NCBI GenBank assembly: GCA_001972305.1 | Contig: BDDD01000910.1 | Span: 364,404-428,403 of the forward strand | Length of the DNA stretch: 64,000 nt | Direction of reading: 5' to 3' | From: Cephalotus follicularis | Taxonomy: Eukaryota; Streptophyta; Magnoliopsida; Oxalidales; Cephalotaceae | Made by a program: the position numbers and the translations under genes | Notes under the pieces: model-generated | Told to the model about the DNA's origin: nothing | Seen by the model: the letters and a program-made list of their open reading frames with translations, nothing else | Databases searched by the model: none | Part shown: in pieces, positions 39,074 through 51,230 of the stretch | Position numbering within the stretch: position 1 is the stretch's first letter | How the letters are laid out: each line of letters opens with the position of its first letter

Positions 39074-40101
39074 GTTAAGTTTACATTAATTAGTATAGTT
39101 GTTAGTCGATTGTTGACCATAATAGAAAAACTAATCTATACAAGAAGTTATGTTTATTTTTGGGTAGATAAAAAAAACAAGTCATACCCATTTAGACTTA
39201 ATCATTCTAGTAGAAATTCTTTAGGATAGAACATCCGAGAGACTCGAACATAAAATCTCAAAAATAACATTCGGATGCCTATAAATAGTTAAGTTAAAAG
39301 TAGAATACACAAAAATTCTCGTAATTTAAGCGTGTGAATATTTTGACACTTCAAGTTTAAAAAATAAGAATTTAACGCTCAAGTTTTTAATAATGAAATA
39401 AATACACTCCTACCGTTAATCATTCTTCAAGAATTCGGTGATTGTCAATATGTTTGGGTTGGTAGTAGCTATGAGAGTTTGTTTGGTAATATTTTAAAGT
39501 TTTAAGGGTGTACATATAATTTTAAATTTCTATTAACAGGATTAATCTAAATGTGTTAAATTATCATTTTAAAAATCTGAGGTGCCAAATCATTCACCCC
39601 TTCGAATTAAAATAATGTCCAATTTCACTATCACAATAAAATTTTGACTAGTTTTATGGGATCTTATATTTTTGTTTAATTTGTGATGATTTATTCATAT
39701 CATCCACGTTGAATTCATTCATATATTTTACTATCCACCTAACATCCATTGTGAACTCTTGTAAAATTTTATAAGGACATAACTTGAATAGGACATAAAA
39801 CCGTAAATTCCTTATTGTCATTTTAGAGAATCTCTATCTTGTTTTTTATGTTTTCATTTTATTTTCTTCATTGTGTTTTTTTTTTTTTGTAACGTAGTAT
39901 TACTCTAATTTTGTTTAATTTATGATTACATGGTCTAGGACTTAGAAGATCTCCTTATTAACAGTAATTTCAATGCGAAGAGAGTGGAATGAAAATATGC
40001 AGCATATCAATCACAAAATTGAATTATTGAGTAGCATAGTGATTTATTGTTGTTTTTCACTATTATTTCTATGACGTTGATGTTGCAGCAACCTAAAAAT
40101 T
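39074..40101. other. Intergenic, with a probable fold-back element
   Basis: No gene is recognised. At about 39322-39612 two arms of about 65 bp pair imperfectly: GTGAATATTTTGACACTTCA on the left, and TGAGGTGCCAAATCATTCAC on the right. This is probably an old MITE. Its exact ends and duplication were not resolved. Confidence 0.45.
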
Positions 40102-40257
40102 AGGGACAATTACAAATACCTCCTGAGGTATTACCTTACAACTTTTTCCTCCCTCTATTTTAAGATACTGCAAAAACCTCCATGAGGTATTAATCCATCC
40201 AACAAAAACCTCCTCGAGATATTAAGATACTCAAAATACCCTTCACTTCACAATAAT

Positions 40258-40279
40258 AATAATAATAATAATAATAATA
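40258..40279. repeat. (AAT)n microsatellite at inner end of left TIR
   Basis: About seven AAT units lie at the inner border of the left TIR, mirrored by the (ATT)n tract at 42810-42857 at the inner border of the right TIR. Their symmetry suggests they are part of the original inverted repeats. Confidence 0.85.
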
Positions 40280-42808
40280 CTAACAAAAAACCTGCAATAT
40301 AACCTTACAAATTGCAATCAGTATAGGAGAAATTTGTCGTGCCAATTTGAAGCCCAGAACACACAAACTACGAGCTTTCATATTTCCTTGACAAGAATAT
40401 TCTACAGTACTGCTGGGTTCAGTCCCAAATTGTGAACCAAAACCAATAACCAGAGGTTGAAGTGTTAAGAGGATAGAAAGATGATTCACCAAAGCATTGT
40501 GATTTACATAATTTAGCATTTCAAAGGTCCTTAAGATGTACTCGCTTTCTATGATCCTCGTAAACCACCATGCAAAAGGGGCCCATCTTATCAATGGCCC
40601 CAAACAAACAATCACGAGAGAAAGCAAGTCCAAATTGTACAGGAATTTACTCCAGTACTTTTTTTGTATAGATGAATTAAACAGGGAGCTTGCAAAAATG
40701 TAACTCACTCCCCAAGTTTAAAAGGAACCATCCTTCATTAGCTTCATGCTTAGACTGTTGAATCTCTGTCACGCCCAGACCCAGCCCCGCTGGAATCCGT
40801 CGCGCCCGCTACGAGGCCAAGTCTCCTATCAGAGACTCACCTCGTAGGTTCAGAAGAACAGAGATTCAGAAAATACATTTATAACAGAAAATTTCTTCAA
40901 AACATAAAGAAAACATAAAAGTTTCTTGAAAAACTTGAAAATAATTCTAACTCTTAAAATTTTACGAAAATCGGGCATGTAGTATTCGTTTATAGGACTA
41001 TGCCCCCTGTAAAGAAAAAAAACACAATTTATAAAAACACACTCCCGAAGGAGGAAACAGTTTGTAACGGGCTCAGCCCTCAACAGACCACACTCCCGAA
41101 GGAGGAAACAGTTTATAAAATGGGCTCAGCCCTCAGCAGATCACAATTTAAACAGAAAATAAGTAATGGGTTGGGCTCTGCCTCAACCGTATTAACAAAA
41201 CTTAAAACTTGAATAGGGCTCAACCCTTTTTTAAACAAAACCAAAACATTTATATAAACATATAAGTAATGCAGAATTTAAATACTGATGTAATTATGAT
41301 ATGCATGTTTTGACTCTGGTAGCATGCCCTTTGGTCTCACCTCAGCAGACTGACTGACTCCAGCTGACAAAAAGCAGCAGACTAACATGTCAGAACTAAA
41401 AACAGAAAACAGAGGAGCGGGTTAGTCCACAGGACTAGTGAGATGAAACAAAAAGACTCAGTAGAGTATTTGCATCGCAATATAAAAAATTCCATACAAA
41501 AACGATATAAAAGTATAAAACAATTGAAACAGAACAAAAATCCAGAATCTGTTTTATAAACAGATTTAAAACCACTTAAACAGAATTATACATCCAAAAA
41601 CCGATAAATAAACAGATTATAAAACAAAAGTTAACAGAATCAGCAAAAAGTCAGATTCTTTTCTCAAAACAGATTTTACTTCCTCAAAATCTCGGTCTGG
41701 CCGGAACGGTCGCGTTGACCGCGACTGCCTTCGCCGGCGATCGACGTTGCCGACATCGTCACGGGTCGGGGCCGGTACCGTTCGAACGGCCACAACGCCA
41801 GGAGTCCGAATCTGGGCTCGCCTTGCCGTGACGACCACCGGAGACGCCGGGACGATGAAGAACAGTGGCCGGGAAAGAGAAGTGCTCGTCGGGCGCAAAC
41901 GGCGCCGTTGCCGGCGTCGAGGCTGGGGCCGGTGTACTCTGGAGGTCGCTGTGGTTCGACCGATACCCTCGCCGGCGTCAGATCGGCACTGACGCCGGTG
42001 GCAGGAGCCAGATGACAGAGAGAGACGGGAGAGAAGAGAGAGAAATCGGGGGGGGAGAGAGAGAAAGGCATAAAATGAGAGGGATTTGGCATTTTCCCTT
42101 TATATTTAACCAGAACAGATCGATTTTGTCCAGAATTTAACCGATACGGACAGAAATTGGATATTTAGGACATACCACTTGGGCTATTTTTTCGAATCAA
42201 CAGTCATTTCAGAAAAATATCATTTAATTTACGGAAAGACAAATTCATTTCTTATGCAGAAAAAAATCAGAATAAAATCATAAAAATTTAAAATAATGCC
42301 ATGATGCATATCATGAATGCCAGAAAACAGATTAACAGACCGACAGACAGATTGAAGCCACGTAGGCTCACAGACACAGGCCGTACAAGGACACGGATGT
42401 CACAAACTCCCTCTAGAGTAATGACGTGAAGCCTTTCTACAATCTGTTCCAGTTTTCATCATGGCTACAAATTCATCGTAGCTGATTCGTACATCCTGCA
42501 TTCATAAGATGTCAAATTTAACTATGCTAAATTAAACTTGTATCTTATGGCAAAATATGGTTTTTGACCTTGTCAGTGTCCACTTCTTGAAAGATGTCAT
42601 TTTCTACATCTGTACAATCTTCTGGTCCGTCTTCCATTAACGCGTTTCGGAGCTCATCTGGTTCAATGTAACCATTGCCATCCTTGTCAAAGTAGGAGAA
42701 GGCCTTGCGAAGACGCTCATCATGAGCCATCCTTTGTAGATGAAGGGAAACCGCAAGAAATTCTCCATAGTCCAATGTTCCTTTCCCATTAGTATTACTT
42801 AGTAACAT
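40280..42808 (-). pseudogene. Captured calcium-dependent protein kinase 3' end
   Basis: Exon 42808-42569 encodes an EF-hand segment (NTNGKGTLDYGEFLAVSLHL), a complete EF loop (DKDGNGYIEPDE) and DIFQEVDTDK. An intron of 73 bp (42568-42496, GT-AG) follows. The next exon starts [18 protein letters not shown] and reads [10 protein letters not shown] at 42411, where a family-A LTR interrupts it. It resumes at 40766 with RFNSLSMKLMKDGS. Two extra T residues then create an early stop where family members read LNLG. DNA down to about 40285 is probably the old 3' UTR. In the last EF loop a conserved Gly is Val. The kinase, autoinhibitory and first EF regions were never captured. The closest resemblance is to the CPK10/CPK30 clade, from memory. 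Confidence 0.88.
40767..42404 (-). mobile_element. Family-A solo LTR, copy 2, 1638 bp
   Basis: The minus strand begins TGTGACATCCGTGTCCTTGT (42404) and ends CTGGGTCTGGGCGTGACA (40767). Flanks are ATCTC (40762-40766) and AACTC (42405-42409), a 5-bp duplication with one mismatch. When the LTR is removed the host frame reads SRGRFNSLS without a gap, which confirms the insertion point. It contains the GC-rich open block and a duplicated segment of about 56 bp with GGGCTGAGCCC and CTTCGGGAGTGTG, as in copies 1 and 3. Confidence 0.9.
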
Positions 42809-42809
42809 C

Positions 42810-42857
<48 letters not shown>
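42810..42857. repeat. (ATT)n microsatellite at inner end of right TIR
   Basis: About sixteen ATT units directly abut the truncated CDPK exon. The junction between exon and microsatellite marks one end of the captured host fragment. Confidence 0.95.
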
Positions 42858-42858
<1 letters not shown>

Positions 42859-43013
42859 AAGTGAGGGGTATTTGAGGTATTTTAATAATTCATGGAGGTT
42901 TTTGTTAGATGTATTAATATCTCAGAGAAGTTTTTGTAATATCTTAAAATAGATGGAGGAAAAAATTATAAAGTAATACCTTAGGGAGGTATTTATAATT
43001 GTCCCTAAAAATT

Positions 43014-44140
43014 ATCATTGCATAATATGTTCTTATTTGGCTATGGTCCACTCGAAATGGCATTTTTTAGAGTTAAATCAGACAAAATGATTATTCTTTT
43101 ATGACACACAATACTGATAGATTTTTAATATAATGCATTTAAGACTAACAAAATGATCATTAAGATAGCTATAATAGTTAAAGTAATATTATACATACTC
43201 CTTTCTTTTCATTTAAAGTTCACGTAATCACTTAGATTAAAAAAAAAAAATCACATAATCACACCAATGACGTAAAATCAAAACAACTCTAAGGTCACAG
43301 TTTATTAATTTTTAACTCCCACCTAGTCCCAAAAAGGAAAACGAAGATGTCAATATCTTTATAATTGAATTTGCATCATTCCATTCAAATGAGTGTAAGG
43401 TAATTGGTTCAACTAACCTATGAATTAAATATTTTTCTCTCAACTATATCACAAAAAAGAAAAAGAAAAGGAAAACGGAGACTCATAAAATAGGTGTATC
43501 TTTTTTTTATACAAAAAAATGATATCATTAATCGACAAATCAGACAAATTGATATACATAAAAATGAATAAATTGGTACACAAACAATTTGTACGAAGTG
43601 AGACCCAATAATAATAGACATAACACCATCTTATGAGCTGTAATTGAAGATGACTCGACCGTATCACCTCCTAAAAAATGTCGCTATAGTCTAAAATGAC
43701 ATCCTCTCTGACTGATTTTGATTCCAAGTGATGCTATATTGCAAAAGCATCCGTACTAGTTCGCATTTTTCCAAGAAATCCAGACAAGACTGATAAGTAA
43801 AGACAAATTGAGCTACAAACTTCACTTGAAGTAACAACTATCATGTGATACCAAAACAAAACAATCGGTTTTGGTTCCAAAACCGACTAGTAAACCCCCA
43901 TATCAACTAAATCAAACTACATAAATTAGGATAACAAGAGAAAAACCCCAAAACAAAACTAAAAAGCATAGAAAAACATATCTAAGGAGAAGAAAAAGTT
44001 ATGTTTCACCCTACGAGACGTAGATATGCTTTTTCTCTAAAGGGGCGCAATAGCACCCCGTTATATATAGAGAACATATGTATGGAAAAAAAGGTAAAGG
44101 GGATTGAGAAGCTATTGCTCTTTGTCTAATTCGTGAGCCT
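43014..44140. other. Intergenic sequence, nothing recognised
   Basis: AT-rich DNA between the Pack-type element and the copia-2 left LTR. There are short frames only. No repeat boundaries were recognised. Confidence 0.4.
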
Positions 44141-44143
44141 TCT

Positions 44144-44458
44144 CAATTCATAATAATTTCACGCGTACAAACACAACAAATAATAAAGTAACGAAAATAA
44201 ACAACATAATAATTTTTTACGTACGGTCTCCACTAAAATACAACTTTTTATAAAGAGAAAAATTACAAAAAACTCATCACACTCACTACCTAAAAGCCTA
44301 GTTATACCCTTTGTAATAACCCAACTCAATTAACTATTTGATGTAATAGAAATCTAGGACTTAATAAAACCCATACATACAAGCCTTATTTATAGGGTAA
44401 TGCCAATCCCCAATTCCCTATAATTAACCGATGTGAGATTTGAGGTGTTTTCCTAACA
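44144..44458 (-). repeat. copia-2 3' LTR
   Basis: It matches 47288-47640 apart from a missing stretch of about 40 bp (GTTCAGCTAACTCACAAATG in the right copy is absent here) and scattered substitutions. It ends at TTCCTAACA on the plus strand, TGTTAGGAAAACACC in sense. No convincing polypurine tract precedes it, in keeping with the internal deletion. Confidence 0.75.
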
Positions 44459-44588
44459 AAATCGCTATCAACTTAAATCACTCAACTTAACAACATTCGA
44501 GAACCTCACACGTTTTGTTGATCTTCTTTTCCTTTTTGACAAGAGAAAGAAGGACATCTTCATCTCTTGGTTTCCAACCACTACAGTG

Positions 44589-44825
44589 TCATATAGCTAG
44601 CAAATACACGTGCTTCCAATTCTTCTTACCTCGCAAAATCAATTTCTCTTGCTTGTACACCTTGCACCACTCTTCTTGGCCTACATATGTGTACCCACGA
44701 GATGCTAACTCTCCAAAAGAAATAATGTTAACGCTACACTTAGGTACATACCTTACATGACGAAGAGTTTTTACATCACCAATATGAAGCTTGGGACGAA
44801 CACTCCCTACACCTTCAATCTTCAC
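44589..44825 (-). pseudogene. copia-2 protease end and pre-integrase
   Basis: The frame reads KIEGVGSVRPKLHIGDVKTL, then HVRYVPKCSVNIISFGELAS and LILRGKK, the well-known copia stretch after the protease site. It breaks off with VYLLA just before the expected HRRLGH box. The upstream part of the protease is separated by the family-A LTR at 44864-46229. Confidence 0.85.
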
Positions 44826-44863
44826 TCTCTCCTTATTGCCAACAGTGATGCAGCCAAATTATC

Positions 44864-46229
44864 TGTGACATCCGTGTCCTTGTACGGTCTGTGTCTGTGA
44901 GCCTACGTGGCTTCTGTCTGTCTGTCGGTCTGTTAATCTGTTTTCTAGCATTCATGATATGCATCATGAATTTATTTAAATTTTTACGATTTTATTCTGA
45001 TAGTTTTCTGCATAAGAAATTAATTTTCTTTTCTGTAAATTGAAAGATATTTTCTGAAATGACTGCTGATTCGGAAAAATAGCCCAAGTGGTATGTCCTA
45101 AATATCCAATTTCTGTCCGTAACGGTTAAATTCTGGGCAAAAACCCAGTCCGTTTTGAGTTATATATATGGAAAATGCAAAATTTAAAAAAAAAATTGCC
45201 ATTTTTTATCTCTCTCTCTCTCTCCCTTTCTCTCTCCCGGCCATCTCTCTCTCTCTCGTTCTATCTCCCCGTTCTGCTGTTGTCACCGGCGTTGGTGGCG
45301 ATATGGCGCTGGCGAAGGTACCGGCCGAACCGCCTCAACCTCCGGAGTGCACCGACCCCAGCCTCGACACCGGCAACGGCGCCGTTTGCGCCCGGCGACC
45401 ACTTCTCCCTTCGCCCCTGTTTTCCTTCGTTCTGGCGTCTCCGGTGGTCGTCACGGCAAGGGGAGCCCAGATTCGATTTTATACTTTTATTATATCTTTT
45501 CTACAAAGATATTTATATGCGAGCAAAAAACTCTATGGAGTCTTTTTGTTCCATCTCACTAGTCCTGTGGACTAACCATCTCTTCTGTTTTCTGTTTTTA
45601 GTTCTGACAGGTTAGTCTGCTGAGCTCTGTCAGCTGGAGTCGGTCTGTCTGCTGAGGTGAGACCATAAAGGGCATGCTACCAGAGTCAACATATGCATAG
45701 CATACTGCATCAATGTTTTAAATTCTGCATTATTTATATGTTTATATAAATGTTCTGTTTTCATTTAAAAAGGGCTGAGCCCTATTTAGATTTCTATTTT
45801 GATAATATGGTTGAGGCTGAGCCCAACCCGTTTCTTGTTTTCTGCTTTTAAATTATGATCTGCTGAGGGCTGAGCCCATTTTATAAACTGTTTCCTCCTT
45901 CGGGAGTGTGATCTGTTGAGGGCTGAGCCCATTACAAACTGTTTCCACCTTCGGGAGTGTGATTTTATAAAACTGTGTTTTTCTTTACAGGGGGCATAGT
46001 CCTATAAACGAATACTACATGCCCGATTTTCGTAAAATTTTAAGAGTTAGAATTATTTTCAAGTTTTTCAAGAAACTTTTCTGTTTTCTTTCTGTTTTGA
46101 AGAACTTTCTGTTTTAAAATGCTTTTCTGAAACTCTGTTCTGCTGAACCTACGAGGTGAGTCTCTGATGGGAGACTTGGCCTCGTAGCGGGCACGACGGA
46201 TTCCAGCAGGGCTGGGTCCGGGCGTGACA
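44864..46229 (+). mobile_element. Family-A solo LTR, copy 3, 1366 bp
   Basis: It starts TGTGACATCCGTGTCCTTGT and ends GGGTCCGGGCGTGACA with a perfect 5-bp duplication TTATC at 44859-44863 and 46230-46234. A TATATATATGG box at about 45160 precedes a CT-rich leader. About 270 bp present in copy 2 (downstream of GCCCAGATTCG) is deleted. It has the same 56-bp internal duplication as copy 2. No coding domain is present. Confidence 0.92.
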
Positions 46230-46583
46230 TTATCCATCAGCATTCAATGTTGTAAAGAAATCTTTATCTTTGCAAATATGCATGAAAGCAACGGAATCCA
46301 AACACCATCCATTCTCATCAACACATGCAAGAGAATCATCCATACCTTTAAACATTATAAACTCTTCATCGCTATCCCAATCAGTTGCCATATCACAATA
46401 GTCACTTTCCCTTCCTTAAGATTGACTTGCTCTTTAAACTTCTTGAAACTTGTCAAATCCTCTTTGAACTTCCTACAACGACCATTTCTCTCCACAATAG
46501 TAGCATCCAATCTCACTATCATCTCGAGTCTTTGATTTAGATCTCCAATTTGTGCCACTATTTCTCTTCTCCCGAGTCCTCCC

Positions 46584-46913
46584 TCAATTAGAAGTCTCTA
46601 CAGCTAGTGCATTGCCCTCGTCTGATGAGTTCACACTCCCCATTAGTCTTTCAGTCTCACGTAACAAGGCAGTCATATCATCCAACTTCAAAGTTGATTT
46701 GCCCGCTAACATTGTCTGAACTAATGGTCTGTATGATTTGGGTAAGGAAGACAACAACAAAAACGTCTTTTCTTCTTCCTTTAACTCATCCTCAAAAATA
46801 TTTAATAATTGAGACATTAGCTTATTAAACTCATTATGATGACTATTCAGACTCATAGCTTCATCCATCTTCAATGAATATAAATCCATCTTTACACACA
46901 ATCCATTAGTCAA
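46584..46913 (-). pseudogene. copia-2 gag fragment
   Basis: The 109-residue frame holds LYSLKMDEAMSLNSHHNEFN, then FNKLMSQLLNIFEDELKEEE and LLSSLPKSYRPLVQTML, which are signatures of UBN2-type copia Gag. Further Gag-like sequence continues in other frames towards 46240 and 47150, so the gene is broken. Confidence 0.85.
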
Positions 46914-47273
46914 CGACTTCGACGCATAGATGTTCGAGTTTGCTTCATAAACCTTTCGACGTGGTCTCCTTCAACACACTATACTTGATTTCAGGAGCGG
47001 GGGCAAGAGCTAACCTAATTGTGCTAACCTTTTTTTTTTCTAAATTCTCTACTAGTCTCTATCATGTACCCTATTCGGCTTTTCGTCTTCTAATGCCGAA
47101 TCAATGTCTTATTGTATCAAAACATCTTGAATGGTACACTGTCACAAAATAAAATTGTTCTTTCTATCAATAAAAGAATCTCAAATTCAGACATACGTTC
47201 CATCGTAATCTTCTCAGTAGTGAAACCCAAAATTTAATAGAAGAATCTTCCGTAACAGAAACCCAAACCTTTG

Positions 47274-47285
47274 GCTCTGATACCA
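47274..47285 (-). other. copia-2 primer-binding site
   Basis: The minus strand reads TGGTATCAGAGC, the standard plant copia primer-binding site complementary to the 3' end of initiator tRNA-Met. It lies directly beside the right LTR, which fixes that LTR as the 5' LTR and the element as minus-strand. Confidence 0.93.
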
Positions 47286-47287
47286 CT

Positions 47288-47640
47288 TATTAGGAATTGA
47301 AGAGTAATTTTACCCGTACAAACACAACAAATAATAATACAATGAAAATAAACAACACAATAATTTTTTACGTGGTTCAGCTAACTCACAAATGCCTACA
47401 TCCACTGTCTCTACTAAAACTTTAACTCTAATACAACTTTTTATAAAGAGAAAAGTTACAAAAAGCTCACCACTATCACTATCCAAAAACTCAGTTACAC
47501 CATTCATAATAGCCTAACTCAATTAGCTATTTAATGTACTAGAAATTTAAGAATTAATAAAACCTATATATACAAGCCTTATTTATAACCTTCAATTCCT
47601 TGTAATTAACTGATGTGAAATTTGAGGTATTTCCTTATTA
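47288..47640 (-). repeat. copia-2 5' LTR
   Basis: It lies next to the primer-binding site. Its sense start is decayed (TAATAAGGAAATACC against TGTTAGGAAAACACC in the other LTR). It is longer than the left LTR by a stretch of about 40 bp near 47378-47415. Confidence 0.78.
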
Positions 47641-50600
47641 ATATATTTGGTTATATCTACGTCATAGATGCGAATATGCTAAAGAAGAGATGGCTTTAAA
47701 GTTTTTAAAGAGAGTTGAAAATTAAAATTCAAACAATCTAATTTAAAAGTTAATAAAAAAGCATGTGTTTAAATCAAAGGGAATCCCAGAAATTGAATAA
47801 TCACTTAGAATAAGAATCTTAGAAGGAATTTTTTTTTTTCCTTTAAAAAAGAACAAAAGAAAAAAACCCTTTTGGTTGCCAATAATAAAACACCATAACT
47901 TTTGGTAACTTTAGTGTCATTTACTTTCAATATAAGGTTGAAAGTAATTGTAATAATATTGAACATCCCATCCACGTAAAGAAAACATGATTTACTTCTA
48001 CTTTATCTTTATTGAATCTAGGTTTGTAAAGAGATCATTCGAACGAAATCATTTTGTATCTGAGGAATAAAAAAAAGATTATTCACTTAAAAACAACTAA
48101 TCATGTCACCTTTAATAAAATTATAATGTTGAAGATGAGGTCTTATTATGATAGTTGATGATCTTAATTACTATGATATTTATTCAAAGTTTAAATCTCG
48201 ATGTCCATACAAAAGTTATTTATAATAATTTATTGCATCAAGCTCTTTTTATTCTTTTGTATGATTACCACTCTTACGAATTGTATCGTGACGATGATCC
48301 TCTCTTTTCTTCTTTAATTTTTTGTCTTTCGTTTAAATTAACCTACAAACACATCTTTTATATATATTGTCTGGTTGGCAGTTGCTATCACATCTAAAGC
48401 TACATATAAAATGATTATAAGCAATCAATCGCTTTATGTTTTTTTCATAATGCTCACAAGATTCGATGTCACTAATTAAGCAAATATAAGTATCGTATAT
48501 TATGTATTATAAAACACAGAATTTCCAGGAGATTAAGATGCCAAAATAATCAATAAACGAGAGCTAGTAAACCAAAGTTCATTAGTGCTAAACAAAAACA
48601 TAATGGAGATTGATTTATGTAAGCACCCTATAGTATACCAAGTGACCCACCGGGTGATTGGCATTTTTTAAACAAGACAAATTAACTCTAGCATTTATAC
48701 TAGAGGGAGATCGAAAGTTTATCCAATGTGTTCAAACTAAGAATCAAATTATATAAATAAGTAGAGAGAAACGGAGTAAACCTTAAAAACCCATGCATGT
48801 CCAATCTTTGCCTTGTCCTCCCAGTATTGCTCTTGTTTTTAAGAATCCAATACAAGCTAAGAACAACGACAGTATTTTATGTGGATTAATAATTTAATAT
48901 ACAACAAAAAATAATAGTGATGGTTATGATAGTCAACAAACTAGTTGTCGTGACTCTTGATGGAGTACATGTTAGGGTACTGTTATGAAAGATTAGACTA
49001 CATATTATTAAATAAGATAACGATGCCATGAATGTTTGGGCATTACAAGTAACAACACCATGTAGGTAGAGATCCAAGTTTTTGGGATAAGGTAGGAGTT
49101 CGATCATCATGCTATTTAGAGTTTAAATCCTTATATTTACGACACGATCATTTATAATGATTTATTATAATAATTTAATATAAATTTTTGCGTGATAATT
49201 ATTTTTTTTATAAATTATATGAATCTTTTTAGCTCAAATAAATCTTATATAAAAATTTATATTTATTATGTGTCATGATCACGACGTTCTCTTAATTCAC
49301 TCTCAATTTTTATCAATTGAAGTACTATCATATCTTGTATGATAAAAAAATAATAATCCCTTATAAAATATCACTAATATTATTATTTTGATACCTTGTC
49401 GTCAATATTACTTCATGCATGCCAAATATAGATTTGCATTTATGACCAGAAGGTCAACTTGCTGGTATTTGGTCTCTGAGATTTTTATTCCAATATATCT
49501 CTGTACTTACCTAGTTACCTGTTATTGTGGGAAATTGTTTTCTTTTTATCACTCGTCTCATCATGAAGAATCCTTTAGTATTACCATCAGTCCATAACTA
49601 TACTTTAATACTTTGGACAGCAAGAAGCGACAGAATATTGCAAAACATGTCCAACTTCTACTGTCAAAAAAAAGTAGCTTGCTGTCTCATCATTTTCTTG
49701 TCAGTTAAACTTAATGTGGCATTAATCCCTTCTGCACCAAATAGGATAAGATAAGATACTAACCCAATCAATCCAAAACATAGACATGGAACTAAACTTA
49801 TGTTCTTTTATGTCTCTCTAATATACCCTCCTCTGTTGCCATTTTTAACATTAAAATTATACAAGTAGGAGAATCAGTAGATGCCCATTCATCATTTGAT
49901 ACTAAAAATGACTTAACCTAACGTTTTTTCCAACATATATGCTATTGAATATTGATACCTTGACAACTGACAAACCGTAGTATACTACAGCTGGCCACTA
50001 CAGTTGAATATATAGGGCATGCAAGAGTACATTTTGTGACCATATGCCAGTGAGTATAGTTGACGTCACTATGTAATTTGAATTGAAGTTGTACATCTTC
50101 AATAATTCCCTACATAATCCTGGGACCTAGTCATTTAAAACAATTCAGACTGGCATAGCAGAATTCTACAGCAACTAACACATAATTATCCAAACTTGGT
50201 CCAACTTGTTTACCCATCCAAATGGATGGTCGTATTAGTTTTACTGTTGAACCGGTAAACATCATGATAATGCACTCTATTCAAAATAGATATTTTATTT
50301 TTTTAATTAATATATAATTAATTTAACAATTGATACATTGACCTAACGAAATTTATGCGAACAATAACCAATATGCTTCTAATACCCATAACTAATTAAT
50401 TCAATAGTCATTCAACAACCTTGCCATAATCAAATAAGTACTACAATTTGACTGCGCATTCTACAATGCTAAATATGGTATGTAGTCGATATGGTTAAAT
50501 CTTGAAATTAGTTAGATTTGGTTACAGATCAATACAATAGATTTCACAGTCCATACGAATCACAACATTTTTTTATCCGATTAACCTTATATATATTACT

Positions 50601-51230
50601 TATTTATAATTTATATTTCGTAAATTTAATCATTCTATTTACGTAGATCATCTATATCAAATTTTAAATTTATTAAAAACCTCTAACTACTAATTTAATA
50701 TATAAAATTTTAATTATTATATAAGTTTCTCGTAAAATTCATATCACGTATAACAATTAACTTTTTTATATATAGATAAAATATAAATAAATATCTGATT
50801 AATTTAAAAATTAACATAGATAATCTACGTATATAAAACATTTTAAATTTACGAAATACCAACTACCAATAAATGAAACCTTCAATACAAGACAGCCTAG
50901 AAATGGGTCTTTTAAGCATGTGGTGGCCAGAAGATCAGATACCTATTTTACAGATACAATGATATATAATCATGATACAAGCTACCCCACCACAAATTAT
51001 GGCATGATGCGTGTAACGTCTACCACCAATAAAGATGAATTAAACAAAACATGATCTTGGTTTTAATCAAAGCCAACTCAACGCAAGAACAACTTCAAAG
51101 GTAGAGATGAAACGCATAACTGGTCTTGATAAATGTTCAACTGTATGTAGCGGGTTGAAAACGAATCATCAATATCTCAGCGTTAGATTCTTGCAATATA
51201 TTTCCAAATTGACAAGTGAAACTTCCCTGA
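47641..51230. other. Intergenic region downstream of RAD51B
   Basis: About 3.6 kb of AT-rich DNA with no recognised gene or element. The right end should contain the RAD51B 3' UTR. Several open frames of 60-80 codons lack any recognisable motif. Confidence 0.4.

Larger units (their letters stand above)
40102..43006. mobile_element. Pack-type TIR transposon carrying a CDPK gene fragment
   Basis: The termini AGGGACAATTACAAATACCT (left) and AGGGACAATTATAAATACCT (right, read inward) begin inverted repeats of about 165-180 bp, both running inward into an (AAT)n/(ATT)n tract. A 7-bp direct repeat AAAAATT flanks the unit (40095-40101 and 43007-43013). Between the tracts lies the 3' part of a CDPK gene, not a transposase, and a family-A LTR sits inside that gene. 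Without the LTR the element is about 1.26 kb. The layout is a MITE whose microsatellite loop received host sequence. It resembles Pack-MULEs, but the 7-bp repeat leaves the superfamily open. Confidence 0.85.
44144..47640 (-). mobile_element. copia-2: gag-protease copia remnant with both LTRs
   Basis: Related LTRs lie at about 44144-44458 and 47288-47640; they share ACAAACACAACAAATAATAA, the phrase ACAACTTTTTATAAAGAGAA and TACAAGCCTTATTTATA. The left one ends CCTAACA (TGTTAGG in sense). A primer-binding site complementary to the initiator tRNA-Met lies just inside the right LTR. Inside are Gag and protease/pre-integrase pieces only. Integrase, RT and RNase H are entirely missing between 44589 and the left LTR. 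A family-A LTR interrupts the protease region. Confidence 0.85.

Noticed and set aside
40280-40708. 142-codon minus-strand open frame
   Set aside because: It follows directly after the captured CDPK stop and reads through what is best explained as its old 3' UTR. It has no recognisable domain.
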